The notes beneath the pieces are model-generated. The model did no database searches. It was given only the letters and a program-made list of their open reading frames with translations, and was not told where the DNA came from. Positions 9,059 to 17,319 of a stretch of DNA of 64,000 bases are shown piece after piece (within the stretch, counting starts at the first letter, position 1; every line of letters begins with the position of its first letter). Origin of the DNA: DATBSK01 sp964501785 (GTDB taxonomy: Bacteria; Actinomycetota; Acidimicrobiia; IMCC26256; PALSA-555). The translations under genes and the position numbers were made by a program. The stretch is taken from positions 189,010 through 253,009 of the forward strand of contig CAZCUD010000005.1 in NCBI GenBank assembly GCA_964501785.1. The letters run 5' to 3'.

Positions 9059-11023
9059 GTGGAGCTCGTCCTCAACATCATCCTGCTGATCGTCTTCATG
9101 CTCGCGGTCGGCTGGCTCTGCGGCCGGGTCCTCGGCGTGCGACTCGGGCGCTGGAGCGCGGCACTGGTCGGCTTCCTCGGCTGGATCGGCGGCGCGTCCG
9201 CCGCCGTCTTCGTGCTGGGGGAGGACGGTCAGCTCGAGGTCGAGAGCTTCGAGGAGATCGTCGGCGTCATCGCCATCACGATCGCGTTCGGCGTCCTGGC
9301 CGCGATGCCGATCGCGATCGCGATCGAGCTGCTCACCCGGCGGCCCGACGGGCGGCCGCGCCGTCGCAAGCGTCTGCTGCTCCACCCGATCCGCTCCGTG
9401 AAGGCTGCGCTCGCACCGTACGGCCGCCTGCGCGAGGTGGCCGGCAACGCGCGCCGGGAGGGGCTGATGCACCTCCGCTACGCGTCGGCGAACGCCCTCG
9501 ACTCACCTGAGTTCGCGGTGCGGCTGCGCAAGACGCTCGAGGACTCGGGCGGGATGCTGGTGAAGTTCGGGCAGATCGCGTCGACCCGCGGCGACCTGCT
9601 GCCCGAGACGCTGACCAGCGAGCTGGCGCGGCTGCGCGCCGACGTGCGGCCCGTCCCGCCCGACGAGGTGCGCGAGGTGCTCGAGCACGAGCTCGGTGAG
9701 CCCGTCGACGCCGCGTTCGCCTCCTTCGACTGGGAGCCGCTCGCGGCCGCGTCGATCGGTCAGACCCATCGGGCGGTGCTGCGCGACGGCACGCGTGTGG
9801 TCGTGAAGGTGCAGCGACCCCACATCGACGAGGTCGTGGAGCGCGACGCCGCGGTGCTGCGGCTCGCGGCGCGCCAGGCCGAACGGCGGTCGGACGCGGC
9901 GCGGCGGGTGCACGCCCGGATGCTCGTCGAGGAGCTCATCACCGGGATCGAGGAAGAGCTCGACTACCTCCACGAGGCGTCCTCGGGTGAGCGGCTGCGG
10001 GAGAACCTCGGCGAGCAGCCCGGCATCGGGGTGCCGATCGTGCACCGCGACCTGTCGACGCCGCGGGTGCTGGTGATGGAGGAGGTGCCCGGTCGCCCGG
10101 TCGACGACCAGGCCGCGCTGGACGCCACCGGTGTGCCCCGCACCGAGCTCGCCAAGCGGCTGCTCGGCTCGTTCTTCGCCCAGGTGCTGCACGACGGGCT
10201 GTACCACGGCGACCCGCACCCCGGGAACCTCTTCGTCGACGCCGAAGGCACGATCTGGTTCCTCGACTTCGGTGCCGTCGGTCGCCTCGACGCGCTCAGC
10301 CTCGAGGGCCTCCAGGGCATCGGCCTCGGGTTCGCGATGCGAGACCCCAACGTGCTCGCCCGGGCGGTGCGCCACCTCGCCGGCGACCACGGCGCGGTCG
10401 ACCTCCGGGCGCTCGAGGCCGACCTGGCCCGCATGCTCGGCGAGGTCGACGCCGGCGGAGGGATGGACCCCTCGCTCATCGTCGAGGTGCTCGACGTGAT
10501 GGAGCGCCACGAGCTCACCCCGCCGGGGGCGCTCACCATCCTCTCGCGGGCGATGCTGACCCTCGAGGGGACGCTCGGGATCATCGACCCGGGCTTCGAC
10601 CTGGCCCGCCAGGGCAGCGAGCTCGTCGCCGACGAGCGCGAGGCGATCGCGGATCCCCAGGCGCTCCTCCAGAAGGAGCTGCTGCGGGCGCTGCCGTCGC
10701 TGCGGACGCTGCCCGAGCACACCGAGGCGCTCGCGAACCAGATGCGCTCGGGTCGGTTCACCGTGCGCACGGAGCGCTACGCCGGGGGCGACCGACGCGT
10801 CGTCGAGCAGTGGGTCGACCGCGCCATCCTCGCCGGCGTCGGCGTGATCGGGACCGTGGCGTCCGCCCTGCTGGTGCTTGCGGGGTCGTTGTCGCCCGAC
10901 GACGACATCCAGGAGGCGTGCTGGGTGCTCGGCTTCGCCGGGCTCGCGTTCGCGGCCGTGCTGCTCATGCGCAGCGCCGCGCAGGCCCTCCGCCGCCTCC
11001 CCGTCCGCGACGAGCCCTACTGA
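9059..11023 (+). CDS. ABC1/AarF/UbiB-family atypical kinase, membrane-bound
   Basis: A 654-residue UbiB-type protein. Three N-terminal hydrophobic segments (residues 4-25, 35-55, 65-92) are unusual because many family members carry only the two C-terminal ones, which are also present (about 580-600 and 615-635). Kinase-like hallmarks are visible: LVKFGQIASTR (KxGQ motif), AAASIGQTHRA (alanine-rich loop), VVVKVQRP, HGDPHPGNLF and FLDFGAVGR. Family members act in quinone or lipid homeostasis with ATPase activity. Start GTG at 9059. It converges on dcd with a repeat-rich spacer. Confidence 0.9.
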   Translation: MELVLNIILLIVFMLAVGWLCGRVLGVRLGRWSAALVGFLGWIGGASAAVFVLGEDGQLEVESFEEIVGVIAITIAFGVLAAMPIAIAIELLTRRPDGRPRRRKRLLLHPIRSVKAALAPYGRLREVAGNARREGLMHLRYASANALDSPEFAVRLRKTLEDSGGMLVKFGQIASTRGDLLPETLTSELARLRADVRPVPPDEVREVLEHELGEPVDAAFASFDWEPLAAASIGQTHRAVLRDGTRVVVKVQRPHIDEVVERDAAVLRLAARQAERRSDAARRVHARMLVEELITGIEEELDYLHEASSGERLRENLGEQPGIGVPIVHRDLSTPRVLVMEEVPGRPVDDQAALDATGVPRTELAKRLLGSFFAQVLHDGLYHGDPHPGNLFVDAEGTIWFLDFGAVGRLDALSLEGLQGIGLGFAMRDPNVLARAVRHLAGDHGAVDLRALEADLARMLGEVDAGGGMDPSLIVEVLDVMERHELTPPGALTILSRAMLTLEGTLGIIDPGFDLARQGSELVADEREAIADPQALLQKELLRALPSLRTLPEHTEALANQMRSGRFTVRTERYAGGDRRVVEQWVDRAILAGVGVIGTVASALLVLAGSLSPDDDIQEACWVLGFAGLAFAAVLLMRSAAQALRRLPVRDEPY

Positions 11024-11041
11024 CGCGCGGGCGGGACTCGG

Positions 11042-11137
11042 GCATGTGACCCGGGGCCACCGCCCGATCCCCCGCATGTGACCCTGGGCCACCGCCACGG
11101 TGGCTCACGCTCACATGGTGGGTCAGCGTCACATGCC
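11042..11137. repeat. Four-copy 23-bp repeat (two direct, two inverted) between convergent genes
   Basis: Two direct copies of GCATGTGACCCKGGGCCACC-GCC lie at 11042-11064 and 11074-11096, differing at one base. Two degenerate inverted copies follow (about 11097-11117 and 11118-11137, the second ending GTCACATGCC, the exact complement of 11041-11050). The unit can fold into a large stem and fills the space between two convergent genes, so it may serve as a bidirectional terminator, but four copies is more than that needs. Confidence 0.65.
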
Positions 11138-11153
11138 GAGCGGGCGGCCGAGC

Positions 11154-11723
11154 TCAGTGGTCGCGGAAGTTGAGGTAGTAGCGCGACGGGGTCGGGCCGC
11201 GCTGGCCCTGGTACTTCGAGCCGGCCTCACCCGACCCGTAGGGGTGCTCGGCCGACGTCGTCATCTTGAGGAAGGAGATCTGCCCGATCTTCATCCCGGG
11301 GTAGAGAGCGATCGGCAGCGTCGCCACGTTGGACAGCTCGAGCGTCAGGTGCCCGCTGAAGCCCGCATCGACGAATCCCGCAGTGACGTGAGTCAACAGC
11401 CCGAGACGCGCCAACGACGACTTGCCGTCGAGCCGGGCCACGATGTCGTCGGCGATCGTCACGACCTCGAACGTGGACGCGAGCGCGAACTCTCCGGGGT
11501 GGAGGATGAAGCGACCGTCGTCCGCGACCTCGACGAGCTCGGTCAGGTCCTCCTGGGGCTCCTTCGGGTCGATGAAGGGAGTGGTGTCGTTGCGGAAGAC
11601 GCGGAAGTAGCGGTCGATCCGCAGGTCGACCGACGACGGCTGGATCGCGTTGTCGGCCAGCGGGTCGATCACGATGCGCCCGGCGTCGAGCTCTTCGCGG
11701 ATGGTGCGGTCCGACAGGATCAC
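11154..11723 (-). CDS. dcd: dCTP deaminase, probably bifunctional (dUMP-forming)
   Basis: A 189-residue trimeric Dcd/dUTPase-fold enzyme that supplies dUMP for thymidylate synthesis. Visible motifs: IQPSSVDLRIDRYF near 28, the nucleotide-binding GKSSLARLGLLTHVTAGF (about 100-117) and FSGHLTLELSN. THVTAGF, and the length, match the mycobacterial Dcd:Dut enzyme, which deaminates dCTP and hydrolyses dUTP in one protein, so a separate dut may not be needed. Start GTG (11721-11723) lies 8 bases after a TAGGCT -10 hexamer. Confidence 0.95.
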   Translation of the reverse strand: MILSDRTIREELDAGRIVIDPLADNAIQPSSVDLRIDRYFRVFRNDTTPFIDPKEPQEDLTELVEVADDGRFILHPGEFALASTFEVVTIADDIVARLDGKSSLARLGLLTHVTAGFVDAGFSGHLTLELSNVATLPIALYPGMKIGQISFLKMTTSAEHPYGSGEAGSKYQGQRGPTPSRYYLNFRDH

Positions 11724-11731
11724 GGCTGCGG

Positions 11732-11737
11732 AGCCTA
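11732..11737 (-). promoter_or_regulatory. -10 hexamer TAGGCT, 8 bases before dcd
   Basis: Read on the minus strand, TAGGCT is followed by eight bases and the GTG of dcd. It fits the leaderless pattern of this window. Confidence 0.5.
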
Positions 11738-11767
11738 AAGGGTCGGCGCAGTACGATCCGGGCTCAC

Positions 11768-11838
11768 GCGGGTGTAGTTCAGAGGCAGAACATCAGCTTC
11801 CCAAGCTGAGAACGCGGGTTCGATTCCCGTCACCCGCT
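11768..11838 (+). tRNA. tRNA-Gly (anticodon CCC)
   Basis: A complete 71-base cloverleaf: acceptor GCGGGTG pairs with CACCCGC, D stem GTTC/GAAC, anticodon stem TCAGC/GCTGA with loop TTCCCAA (anticodon CCC), variable GAAC, T stem GCGGG/CCCGT with loop TTCGATT, discriminator T. No CCA is encoded, so it depends on the CCA-adding enzyme found at 32787-34190. A TACGAT -10 candidate lies about 8 bases upstream. Confidence 0.95.
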
Positions 11839-11899
11839 CTGGTACGGATCGGGGCCGGCCGCGTTAGCCTGCCGGCGCATCGGCTCGGGAGGGACTGCT

Positions 11900-12814
11900 G
11901 TGCTTCGTCGTTCGATCGCCGTCGTCGGGATGGCCGCGCTCGCCACGGGAGTGGTCGCCATCACTGCCAGCGGGGTGCAGGCCCAGACCGGTGAGGAGAC
12001 GTTCGCCTTCAGCGGCGAGGAAGCGGCGTTCGTCGTGCCCGAGGGCGTCTGCTCGCTCAGCGTCGAGGCGGTCGGCGCGGCGGGCGGCGACGGGGACGAC
12101 GAGGGCGAGGGCGCGCTCGGTGGGAGCGCGACCGCGACGATGCCGGTGACCCCGGGCGAGACCCTGACCGTGGTCGTGGGCGGCGCAGGTGAGACCCCGG
12201 AGAGCGACGTCAGGTCGGACGAGTCACGCGGCGCGGTGGAACCGGCGGCGGGCACGCAGGGCAACGTCGGCGGGTTCCCCGACGGCGGCAACGGCGGCGA
12301 CGGCGGGAACCCGGGTGGTGGGGGCGGCGGCTCCACCTCGCTGGCTCGGGGCGACGAGGTGCTCGTGCAGGCCGGCGCCGGCGGCGGCGGCGGCGGCTAC
12401 GAGGACACCGGGAACGGTGGCGCCGGCGGCGAGGACGGCGAGGACGGCACCGACGCCGACTCGGGGGCCGGCGGCGGCGACTCGGGTGGCAACGGCGGCG
12501 CGGGCGGCGGCGCCGCGAGCCTCGGCAGCGCCGGCCAGCCTTCGACCGGCAACGTCGGGGGTGACGGCGCCGACGGCCTCGACGCCGGGGGCGGCGGTGG
12601 CGGCGGCGCAGTCGGGGGTGGCGGTGGCGGCTCCAACGGCGAAGAGGAAGACGCGGGCGGAGGCGGAGGCGGAGGCGGCTCCAGCACCGGGCCCGCCGGC
12701 ACGGTCTACGCGACCGGGGTCGCGGGCGACGACGCCGGCAACGGCGTGCTCACGCTCTCGTGGGACCCGGGTCTCGCGTGCCCGATCGTCGTGGAGCCCC
12801 GCTTCACCGGCTGA
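11900..12814 (+). CDS. Secreted glycine-rich protein with C-terminal PxFTG tag
   Basis: A 304-residue secreted protein. GTG start behind GGGAGGG (6 bases spacing), signal peptide to about residue 29 (ending SGVQAQ). A small N-terminal beta domain (ETFAFSGEEAAFVVPEG, SLSVEAVGAAGG) is followed by a long Gly/Asp/Ala-rich segment (about 105-275) with many GGGG runs and few hydrophobics. It then closes with a beta strand (NGVLTLSWDPG) and the last ten residues PIVVEPRFTG. Two cysteines (C49, C294 by estimate) could form a disulfide joining the ends. Function unknown; likely a surface or matrix protein. The C-terminal decapeptide recurs in two other secreted proteins here. Confidence 0.8.
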   Translation: MLRRSIAVVGMAALATGVVAITASGVQAQTGEETFAFSGEEAAFVVPEGVCSLSVEAVGAAGGDGDDEGEGALGGSATATMPVTPGETLTVVVGGAGETPESDVRSDESRGAVEPAAGTQGNVGGFPDGGNGGDGGNPGGGGGGSTSLARGDEVLVQAGAGGGGGGYEDTGNGGAGGEDGEDGTDADSGAGGGDSGGNGGAGGGAASLGSAGQPSTGNVGGDGADGLDAGGGGGGGAVGGGGGGSNGEEEDAGGGGGGGGSSTGPAGTVYATGVAGDDAGNGVLTLSWDPGLACPIVVEPRFTG

Positions 12815-12820
12815 TCCGCA

Positions 12821-12834
12821 GGGCGACGTCGCCC
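12821..12834 (+). terminator. 14-bp perfect palindrome after the glycine-rich gene
   Basis: GGGCGACGTCGCCC, beginning 6 bases after the stop codon, can form a short GC-rich hairpin. It has no T-run. Termination is a guess from position. A second small stem (CCCCG-TCAGAT-CGGGG) lies just before the TAACTT -10 candidate of the next gene. Confidence 0.35.
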
Positions 12835-12925
12835 ACCGGACTGCCTCCACCTGAGCAGGGCAAGCCCCGTCAGATCGGGGTAACTTCCCGACCCGGGACG
12901 TCGGCGGATGTGGGGAGAAGCACGA

Positions 12926-14038
12926 ATGCGCGGATGGCGTGCGTTGGTCGGTGTGGTCGCGGTCACGGCCCTGGGAGTCGCGACGCTCGGCACCGGGAGC
13001 GGCGGAGCGGCGGGCACCGAGAGCAGGGCCTCGGTCTACGTCTCGAGCACCGACGACGACACGGTGCGGGTCATCGACCCGACGACGCAGGCCGAGATCG
13101 CCGAGATCGCGGTCGGCAACGAACCCCGCAACCTCGCGCCCAACAACGCGGGCACGTTCGTGTACGTCCCGAACCGCTTCTCGAACGACGTGAGCGTCAT
13201 CGACACGAGCACCGACACGGTCGTCGCGACCGTCACCGACCCCGGCTTCGACGAGCCCTACGCGGTGGCGGTCACGCCGGACGACGCGTTCGTGTACGTC
13301 GCCAACAAGGAGGGCGGCGGCAGCAGCACGGGCTCGGTCACCGTGATCGATGCATCGACCAACACGGCGGTGCTCACGATCGACGACGCGTGCTTCGTCT
13401 CCCCCGAAGGGATCGCGGCCGACCCCACACGCGCGCGCGTGTACGTCATCAACCGCCAGGACGCTTCGGTGTGCATCGTCGACACGTCGTCGAACACGGT
13501 GGTCGGGTCGTTCACGCTCACGAGCGACGGTGCGCGCTCGGGGATCGTCACCCCCGACGGCGCCTTTCTGTTCGTCGGCGGCGGCGACTCCGGCAGCGTC
13601 GACAAGATCAACCTGGCGACCTCGGTCGTCACGCCGATCCCGGTGACCGGCGCTCCCCGGAACATCACGCTGTCGAACGACGCGACGAAGGTGTACGCGC
13701 CGGGGATGAGCGACGACCTCTTCATCATCGACGTGGCGACGAACGCAGTCTCGAGCATCGTGTTCACGGGTGCGGCCACGTTGTACGGCGTGGCGGTCGT
13801 CCCGGGCACCGACTTCGGATACGTCACCGACGCCGACGGCGACGTGGTCTTCGTCTTCGACACGTCGACCGACACCGAGATCACCGGGACCGGCTTCCCG
13901 ATCCCGGGCACGCCGAACGCGATGAACGGACCCCGCGGCATCGCGGCGATCGGCGACCCGGTCCCGCCGCCCCCCCCGCCGCCTCCCCCGGGCCCGACGC
14001 CGGCCCCGATCGTCATCGAGCCCACCTTCACCGGCTGA
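12926..14038 (+). CDS. Secreted YVTN-type beta-propeller with C-terminal PxFTG tag
   Basis: About 370 residues from the ATG at 12926, which has GGGGAG 8 bases upstream; an earlier in-frame ATG at 12908 has no ribosome site. Signal peptide to about residue 28. The body is a seven-blade-like propeller of YVTN repeats (VYVSSTDDDTVRVIDPTTQ, VYVPNRFSNDVSVIDTST, VYVANKEGGGS, VYVINRQDASVCIVDTSS). A proline-rich linker (PPPPPPPPPGPTPAP) leads to the terminal decapeptide PIVIEPTFTG. Such propellers bind proteins or surfaces outside the cell. The tag is shared with the genes at 11900 and 48154. Confidence 0.85.
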   Translation: MRGWRALVGVVAVTALGVATLGTGSGGAAGTESRASVYVSSTDDDTVRVIDPTTQAEIAEIAVGNEPRNLAPNNAGTFVYVPNRFSNDVSVIDTSTDTVVATVTDPGFDEPYAVAVTPDDAFVYVANKEGGGSSTGSVTVIDASTNTAVLTIDDACFVSPEGIAADPTRARVYVINRQDASVCIVDTSSNTVVGSFTLTSDGARSGIVTPDGAFLFVGGGDSGSVDKINLATSVVTPIPVTGAPRNITLSNDATKVYAPGMSDDLFIIDVATNAVSSIVFTGAATLYGVAVVPGTDFGYVTDADGDVVFVFDTSTDTEITGTGFPIPGTPNAMNGPRGIAAIGDPVPPPPPPPPPGPTPAPIVIEPTFTG

Positions 14039-14064
14039 CGACCGCCGCACGAACAGCGGCGCCT

Positions 14065-17000
14065 TCAGCGACACGCCGGGTCGTACCGGCGACCGGGGAG
14101 ATGACGCTCCCACTCGGCACGCGTCAGGGTGCGGCCCGCGAGTTGGCATGCGGTCGCCTCCCATGCATCGGGGTCGACGTCCCACACCGTCGCGAAGCCC
14201 CGGTCGGAGCCGACGACGAAGGCGCGACCACCATCGGCGGCGGCACCGAACGACGCGCCCGCGGGGAAGCCGAGCGGCTGACCGATCTCCTGCGCGGTCG
14301 CTCGATCGAGCAGGTGGATGGAGCTCGCGCCCGGGTCGTCGGGCCGGGAGAAGCGGGCGACGTCCAGCGCCGCGAACCAGCGGTCGCCGTTGACGAAGGC
14401 GACGCCGTTCGGGTCGTACTCGAGCGGGAAGCTCTCCTGGACGCGACCGGTGCGCGCGTCGTGGACCTCGATCACCCCTGATCCCGTCCGCTCGTTGCCG
14501 CCTGCGACGGCGAGCTGCTCGCCGGCGGTATCGAAGGCAAGCGCGCGGAGCCGCTGCGTCCCGGGCAGCTCGATCGCGTACTCCTGCCGGCCGTCGGACG
14601 TGCGGTACACGGTCGCGACGCCATCCTGCTCCCGGAGGATCGCGACGCGCCGGCCATCGGGGCTGAACCATGCGGTCGTGAGGTAACCGACCTGTCCCGC
14701 CGCAGGGGTCGTCGCCCCATGCGCCTGGAGGATCGCGACCCGCTCGGTGCCGCCGTCCGTGACGCGTCGCAGCTCGATCCCGTCGGCCGAGCCTCCGACG
14801 AGGAGCTCGCCGTCTGGGCTCCATCCGTGGACGAACAGGCCGGGCGTCCCGAGCGAGACGATGGGCGCGCCGTCGAGGTCGGCGACCTCCACGTCGCCCG
14901 CGCCGTCGGTCGTGAGCTGGCGGCGCAGCTCGGAGTCGTAGAGCACGACCCTGCGGCCGACACCCGCGGTCGTCTCCACCGGTTGCCCGCCGAGCGTCCA
15001 CACGCGGCCGTCGCCGCCGGAGGTGATCGTGGCGACGCGCGGCCTGCCGATCGCAGCCTGCGCGATCACCGGACCCGTGGAGCGCCCCACGACACGACCG
15101 GGGGCCGCGACGGCGGAGTCGCGGGCGCCCAGCAGCGCGACACGCTCCGCGCTGCGGGTGAAGAGCCGCCCGTCCTCGAGGAACAAGGGTGCGACCGTCG
15201 TGCGGTGCATCGTGATCGGTGCACCGACCTCAGTGCCCGTCGTGAGGTCGAAGACGTGCACCGAAGAGTCGACAGCGTCGCCGACCGCGAGCGTGTCGCC
15301 AGCCGCGTCGAAGTCCATCGAGGCGACGGGTCGCTCCAGGCCCGGGAACGAGCGAGTGACGCCGTCGGCGAGGTCGACGACGTCGACCGTCGAACCGCGA
15401 GCCGTGGCGACCTGCGTGCCCGGAGCGTCGATCGCGCCGGGCGCACCGTCGACCTCGGCGACCACGCTCCCGTTCGCCACGTCGAGGACCCGGGAGGGTC
15501 CCTGCTCGACCTCGCCGACGAGCAGGCGGCTGCCGTCGGCCGAGACGCTCAGGCTCGTCGGGAGCGCGTCGTTGCCCGTCCTCGGCACGACCCCGAGCGA
15601 GCGCCGGTCGGCACGGCCGGCCGACAGGTCCCAGGCGCTGACCGACCCGTCGCCCGCCGTGGTGAACAGTACGTCGGAGTCGGTCGGATCGAACACGGCC
15701 AGCGCAGGACCGGGCCCGGCCTCGATGGGTGGAAGCGCCGGTCGCCCGCTCGCGTCGAGGATGCGGACCCGGCCGTCTTCGCCCGCGACCGCCAGCCTGC
15801 GGTCGTCCGCGCTGAACGATGCCGCGACTCCGGGAGAGGATGCGCGCGTGGGCGGCCTCGTCGTCCGCTGTCCGGTTCTCAGCTCGACGAGCTCGACGCC
15901 ACCGTTCGCAAGTGGGACCGCCACACGGCGGCCGTCATGCGTGACGGCTGCGAGCCCGGCGTCGGGTCCGACCGCCACGCTGTGCTCCAGGCCCGGCGGG
16001 GTCGCGGCCAGCGCGGCTTCGAGAGCACCGTCGGTCGACGGGGAGCGGTGGAGACGGCGTGCCTGCACCGCCAGCAGCAGCGACAGGTCGGTGTCGCCGG
16101 GAACCGACCCACGGGCACGGGCGGCCAGGCGGGACGCGTCGGCGACCGTGTCCGAACGTGACGCCTGGCTCTCGGACCGGTCGGCGTCCGAGCTGCGATC
16201 GACTGCGATCAAGCCGACCACGACGACTGCCACGAGCGCCGCAGCGATCGAGCCGACGAGGACCCGCAGTCGCCTGGTGCTGACGATCCGCCGGCGACCC
16301 GTCGACAGGTCGTCCCAGAGCGACTCGAGCCACTCAAGGTCGACGTCGTCGCGACCCGCGGGTGTCGACACGGCCCCCGGTCGGGGTTCGACCAGGAGGT
16401 TGCGATCGTGGTCGAGGATCGCGGCCTCGAGGTCACGCAGCTCTGGCCCCGGTTCGACGCCCAGCTCCTCGACGAGCATCGAGCGCGCACGCTGGAAGGT
16501 GCGGAGGGCGTCCGCCTGTCGACCCGCGCGGTAGAGCGCCAGCATGAGGTTCATCCAGAGGCGCTCGCGGAACGGCTCCGCGTCGACGGCCGCTTCGAGT
16601 GCAGGCACGAGCTCGCTCGAACGGCCGAGCTCGAGCTGCGCGCTGGTGAAGTCCTCGAATGCGGCGGCACGCTGCTCGCCGAGCCGCGTGCGCTCGAGCG
16701 CCACGAAGTCGGCCTCCGCGACGTCGTCGTACGGGCGCCCGCGCCAGAGCGAGAGGGCGTCGTGCAACGTGTCGACCGCGCCGCCGGCGTCGCCCGCCGC
16801 GAGCCGCGCCCGCCCGGCACCGACGCGCTCGACGAAGCGGCCGGCGTCGACGGCATCCGGATCGATCCGGAGCCGGTACCCCGAGCCCTCCGTCGTGAGG
16901 ACGCGGAACGGGCCGCCACGTGGCTGGTCGGGCTCGAGGGTGCGCCGGAGGCGGGCCACATAAATCTGGAGCGACTTCTCGGCAGAGCGGGGCGGCGCGT

Positions 17001-17187
17001 CTCCCCAGAGTGCGTCGACCAGAGCGTCGACCGAGACGACGTGGTCGGCGTGGGTGACGAGGAGCCCGAGGAGCGTCCGCTCCTTGACCCCATGAGGAAC
17101 GACCTCCACCCCGCCGACCCGCGCGGTGACCGGCCCGAGGACCGACACCTCGACACGTCGTGGGTCGGTGTCCCCCGCCACGACCAC
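14065..17187 (-). CDS. Membrane-tethered SARP/BTAD regulator with extracytoplasmic WD40-type propeller
   Basis: A 1040-residue protein. Residues 10-105: OmpR-type winged helix (LLGLLVTHADHVVSVDALVDALW, key part VSVDALVDALWG). Residues 110-255: bacterial transcriptional activation domain (ALSLWRGRPYDDV, ELGVEPGPELRDLEAAIL), as in AfsR/SARP regulators. Residues about 308-328 form a single membrane helix preceded by RRRIVSTRRLR, which places the N-terminus inside. The remaining 700 residues are WD40-like propeller repeats (FSADDRRLAVAGEDGRVRIL, FSPDGRRVAILREQDG). No NB-ARC/STAND ATPase is present. The layout suggests a one-component sensor that binds DNA inside and an unknown signal outside. GTG start with TAGACT 6 bases before it. 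Confidence 0.85.
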   Translation of the reverse strand: MVVAGDTDPRRVEVSVLGPVTARVGGVEVVPHGVKERTLLGLLVTHADHVVSVDALVDALWGDAPPRSAEKSLQIYVARLRRTLEPDQPRGGPFRVLTTEGSGYRLRIDPDAVDAGRFVERVGAGRARLAAGDAGGAVDTLHDALSLWRGRPYDDVAEADFVALERTRLGEQRAAAFEDFTSAQLELGRSSELVPALEAAVDAEPFRERLWMNLMLALYRAGRQADALRTFQRARSMLVEELGVEPGPELRDLEAAILDHDRNLLVEPRPGAVSTPAGRDDVDLEWLESLWDDLSTGRRRIVSTRRLRVLVGSIAAALVAVVVVGLIAVDRSSDADRSESQASRSDTVADASRLAARARGSVPGDTDLSLLLAVQARRLHRSPSTDGALEAALAATPPGLEHSVAVGPDAGLAAVTHDGRRVAVPLANGGVELVELRTGQRTTRPPTRASSPGVAASFSADDRRLAVAGEDGRVRILDASGRPALPPIEAGPGPALAVFDPTDSDVLFTTAGDGSVSAWDLSAGRADRRSLGVVPRTGNDALPTSLSVSADGSRLLVGEVEQGPSRVLDVANGSVVAEVDGAPGAIDAPGTQVATARGSTVDVVDLADGVTRSFPGLERPVASMDFDAAGDTLAVGDAVDSSVHVFDLTTGTEVGAPITMHRTTVAPLFLEDGRLFTRSAERVALLGARDSAVAAPGRVVGRSTGPVIAQAAIGRPRVATITSGGDGRVWTLGGQPVETTAGVGRRVVLYDSELRRQLTTDGAGDVEVADLDGAPIVSLGTPGLFVHGWSPDGELLVGGSADGIELRRVTDGGTERVAILQAHGATTPAAGQVGYLTTAWFSPDGRRVAILREQDGVATVYRTSDGRQEYAIELPGTQRLRALAFDTAGEQLAVAGGNERTGSGVIEVHDARTGRVQESFPLEYDPNGVAFVNGDRWFAALDVARFSRPDDPGASSIHLLDRATAQEIGQPLGFPAGASFGAAADGGRAFVVGSDRGFATVWDVDPDAWEATACQLAGRTLTRAEWERHLPGRRYDPACR

Positions 17188-17193
17188 GGTCGA

Positions 17194-17199
17194 AGTCTA
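17194..17199 (-). promoter_or_regulatory. -10 hexamer TAGACT, 6 bases before the SARP/WD40 gene
   Basis: On the minus strand TAGACT, six bases, then GTG. The 132-bp spacer to the divergent gene at 17320 must hold both promoters and is where the regulator could act on itself and its neighbour. Confidence 0.55.
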
Positions 17200-17319
17200 C
17201 GAACCGGCCTCCACGAGGGCTCCGCGGGCCGCGCAACCGACGCGCAACCGCTCCCCGGCACGGTGCGAGCACGCAGAGGGCGGCGATCTCGCGGCCCTCG
17301 ACGACGAAGGGAGACGAGG

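Noticed and set aside
12400..12700. CRISPR-like or tandem DNA repeats in the glycine-rich gene
   Set aside because: The periodicity comes from Gly codons in a coding region; there are no equal-length spacers.
12844..12895. A cyclic-di-GMP-type riboswitch before the YVTN propeller (AGGGCAAGCC-like core and a stem)
   Set aside because: The conserved GACGCAAAGC part is missing after the stem and a -10-like TAACTT lies inside the would-be aptamer. Only a small hairpin can be supported.
14000..14038. LPXTG sortase signal at the C-terminus of the YVTN propeller
   Set aside because: The motif is PTFTG at the very end, with no following membrane helix or basic tail, so sortase cannot be inferred.
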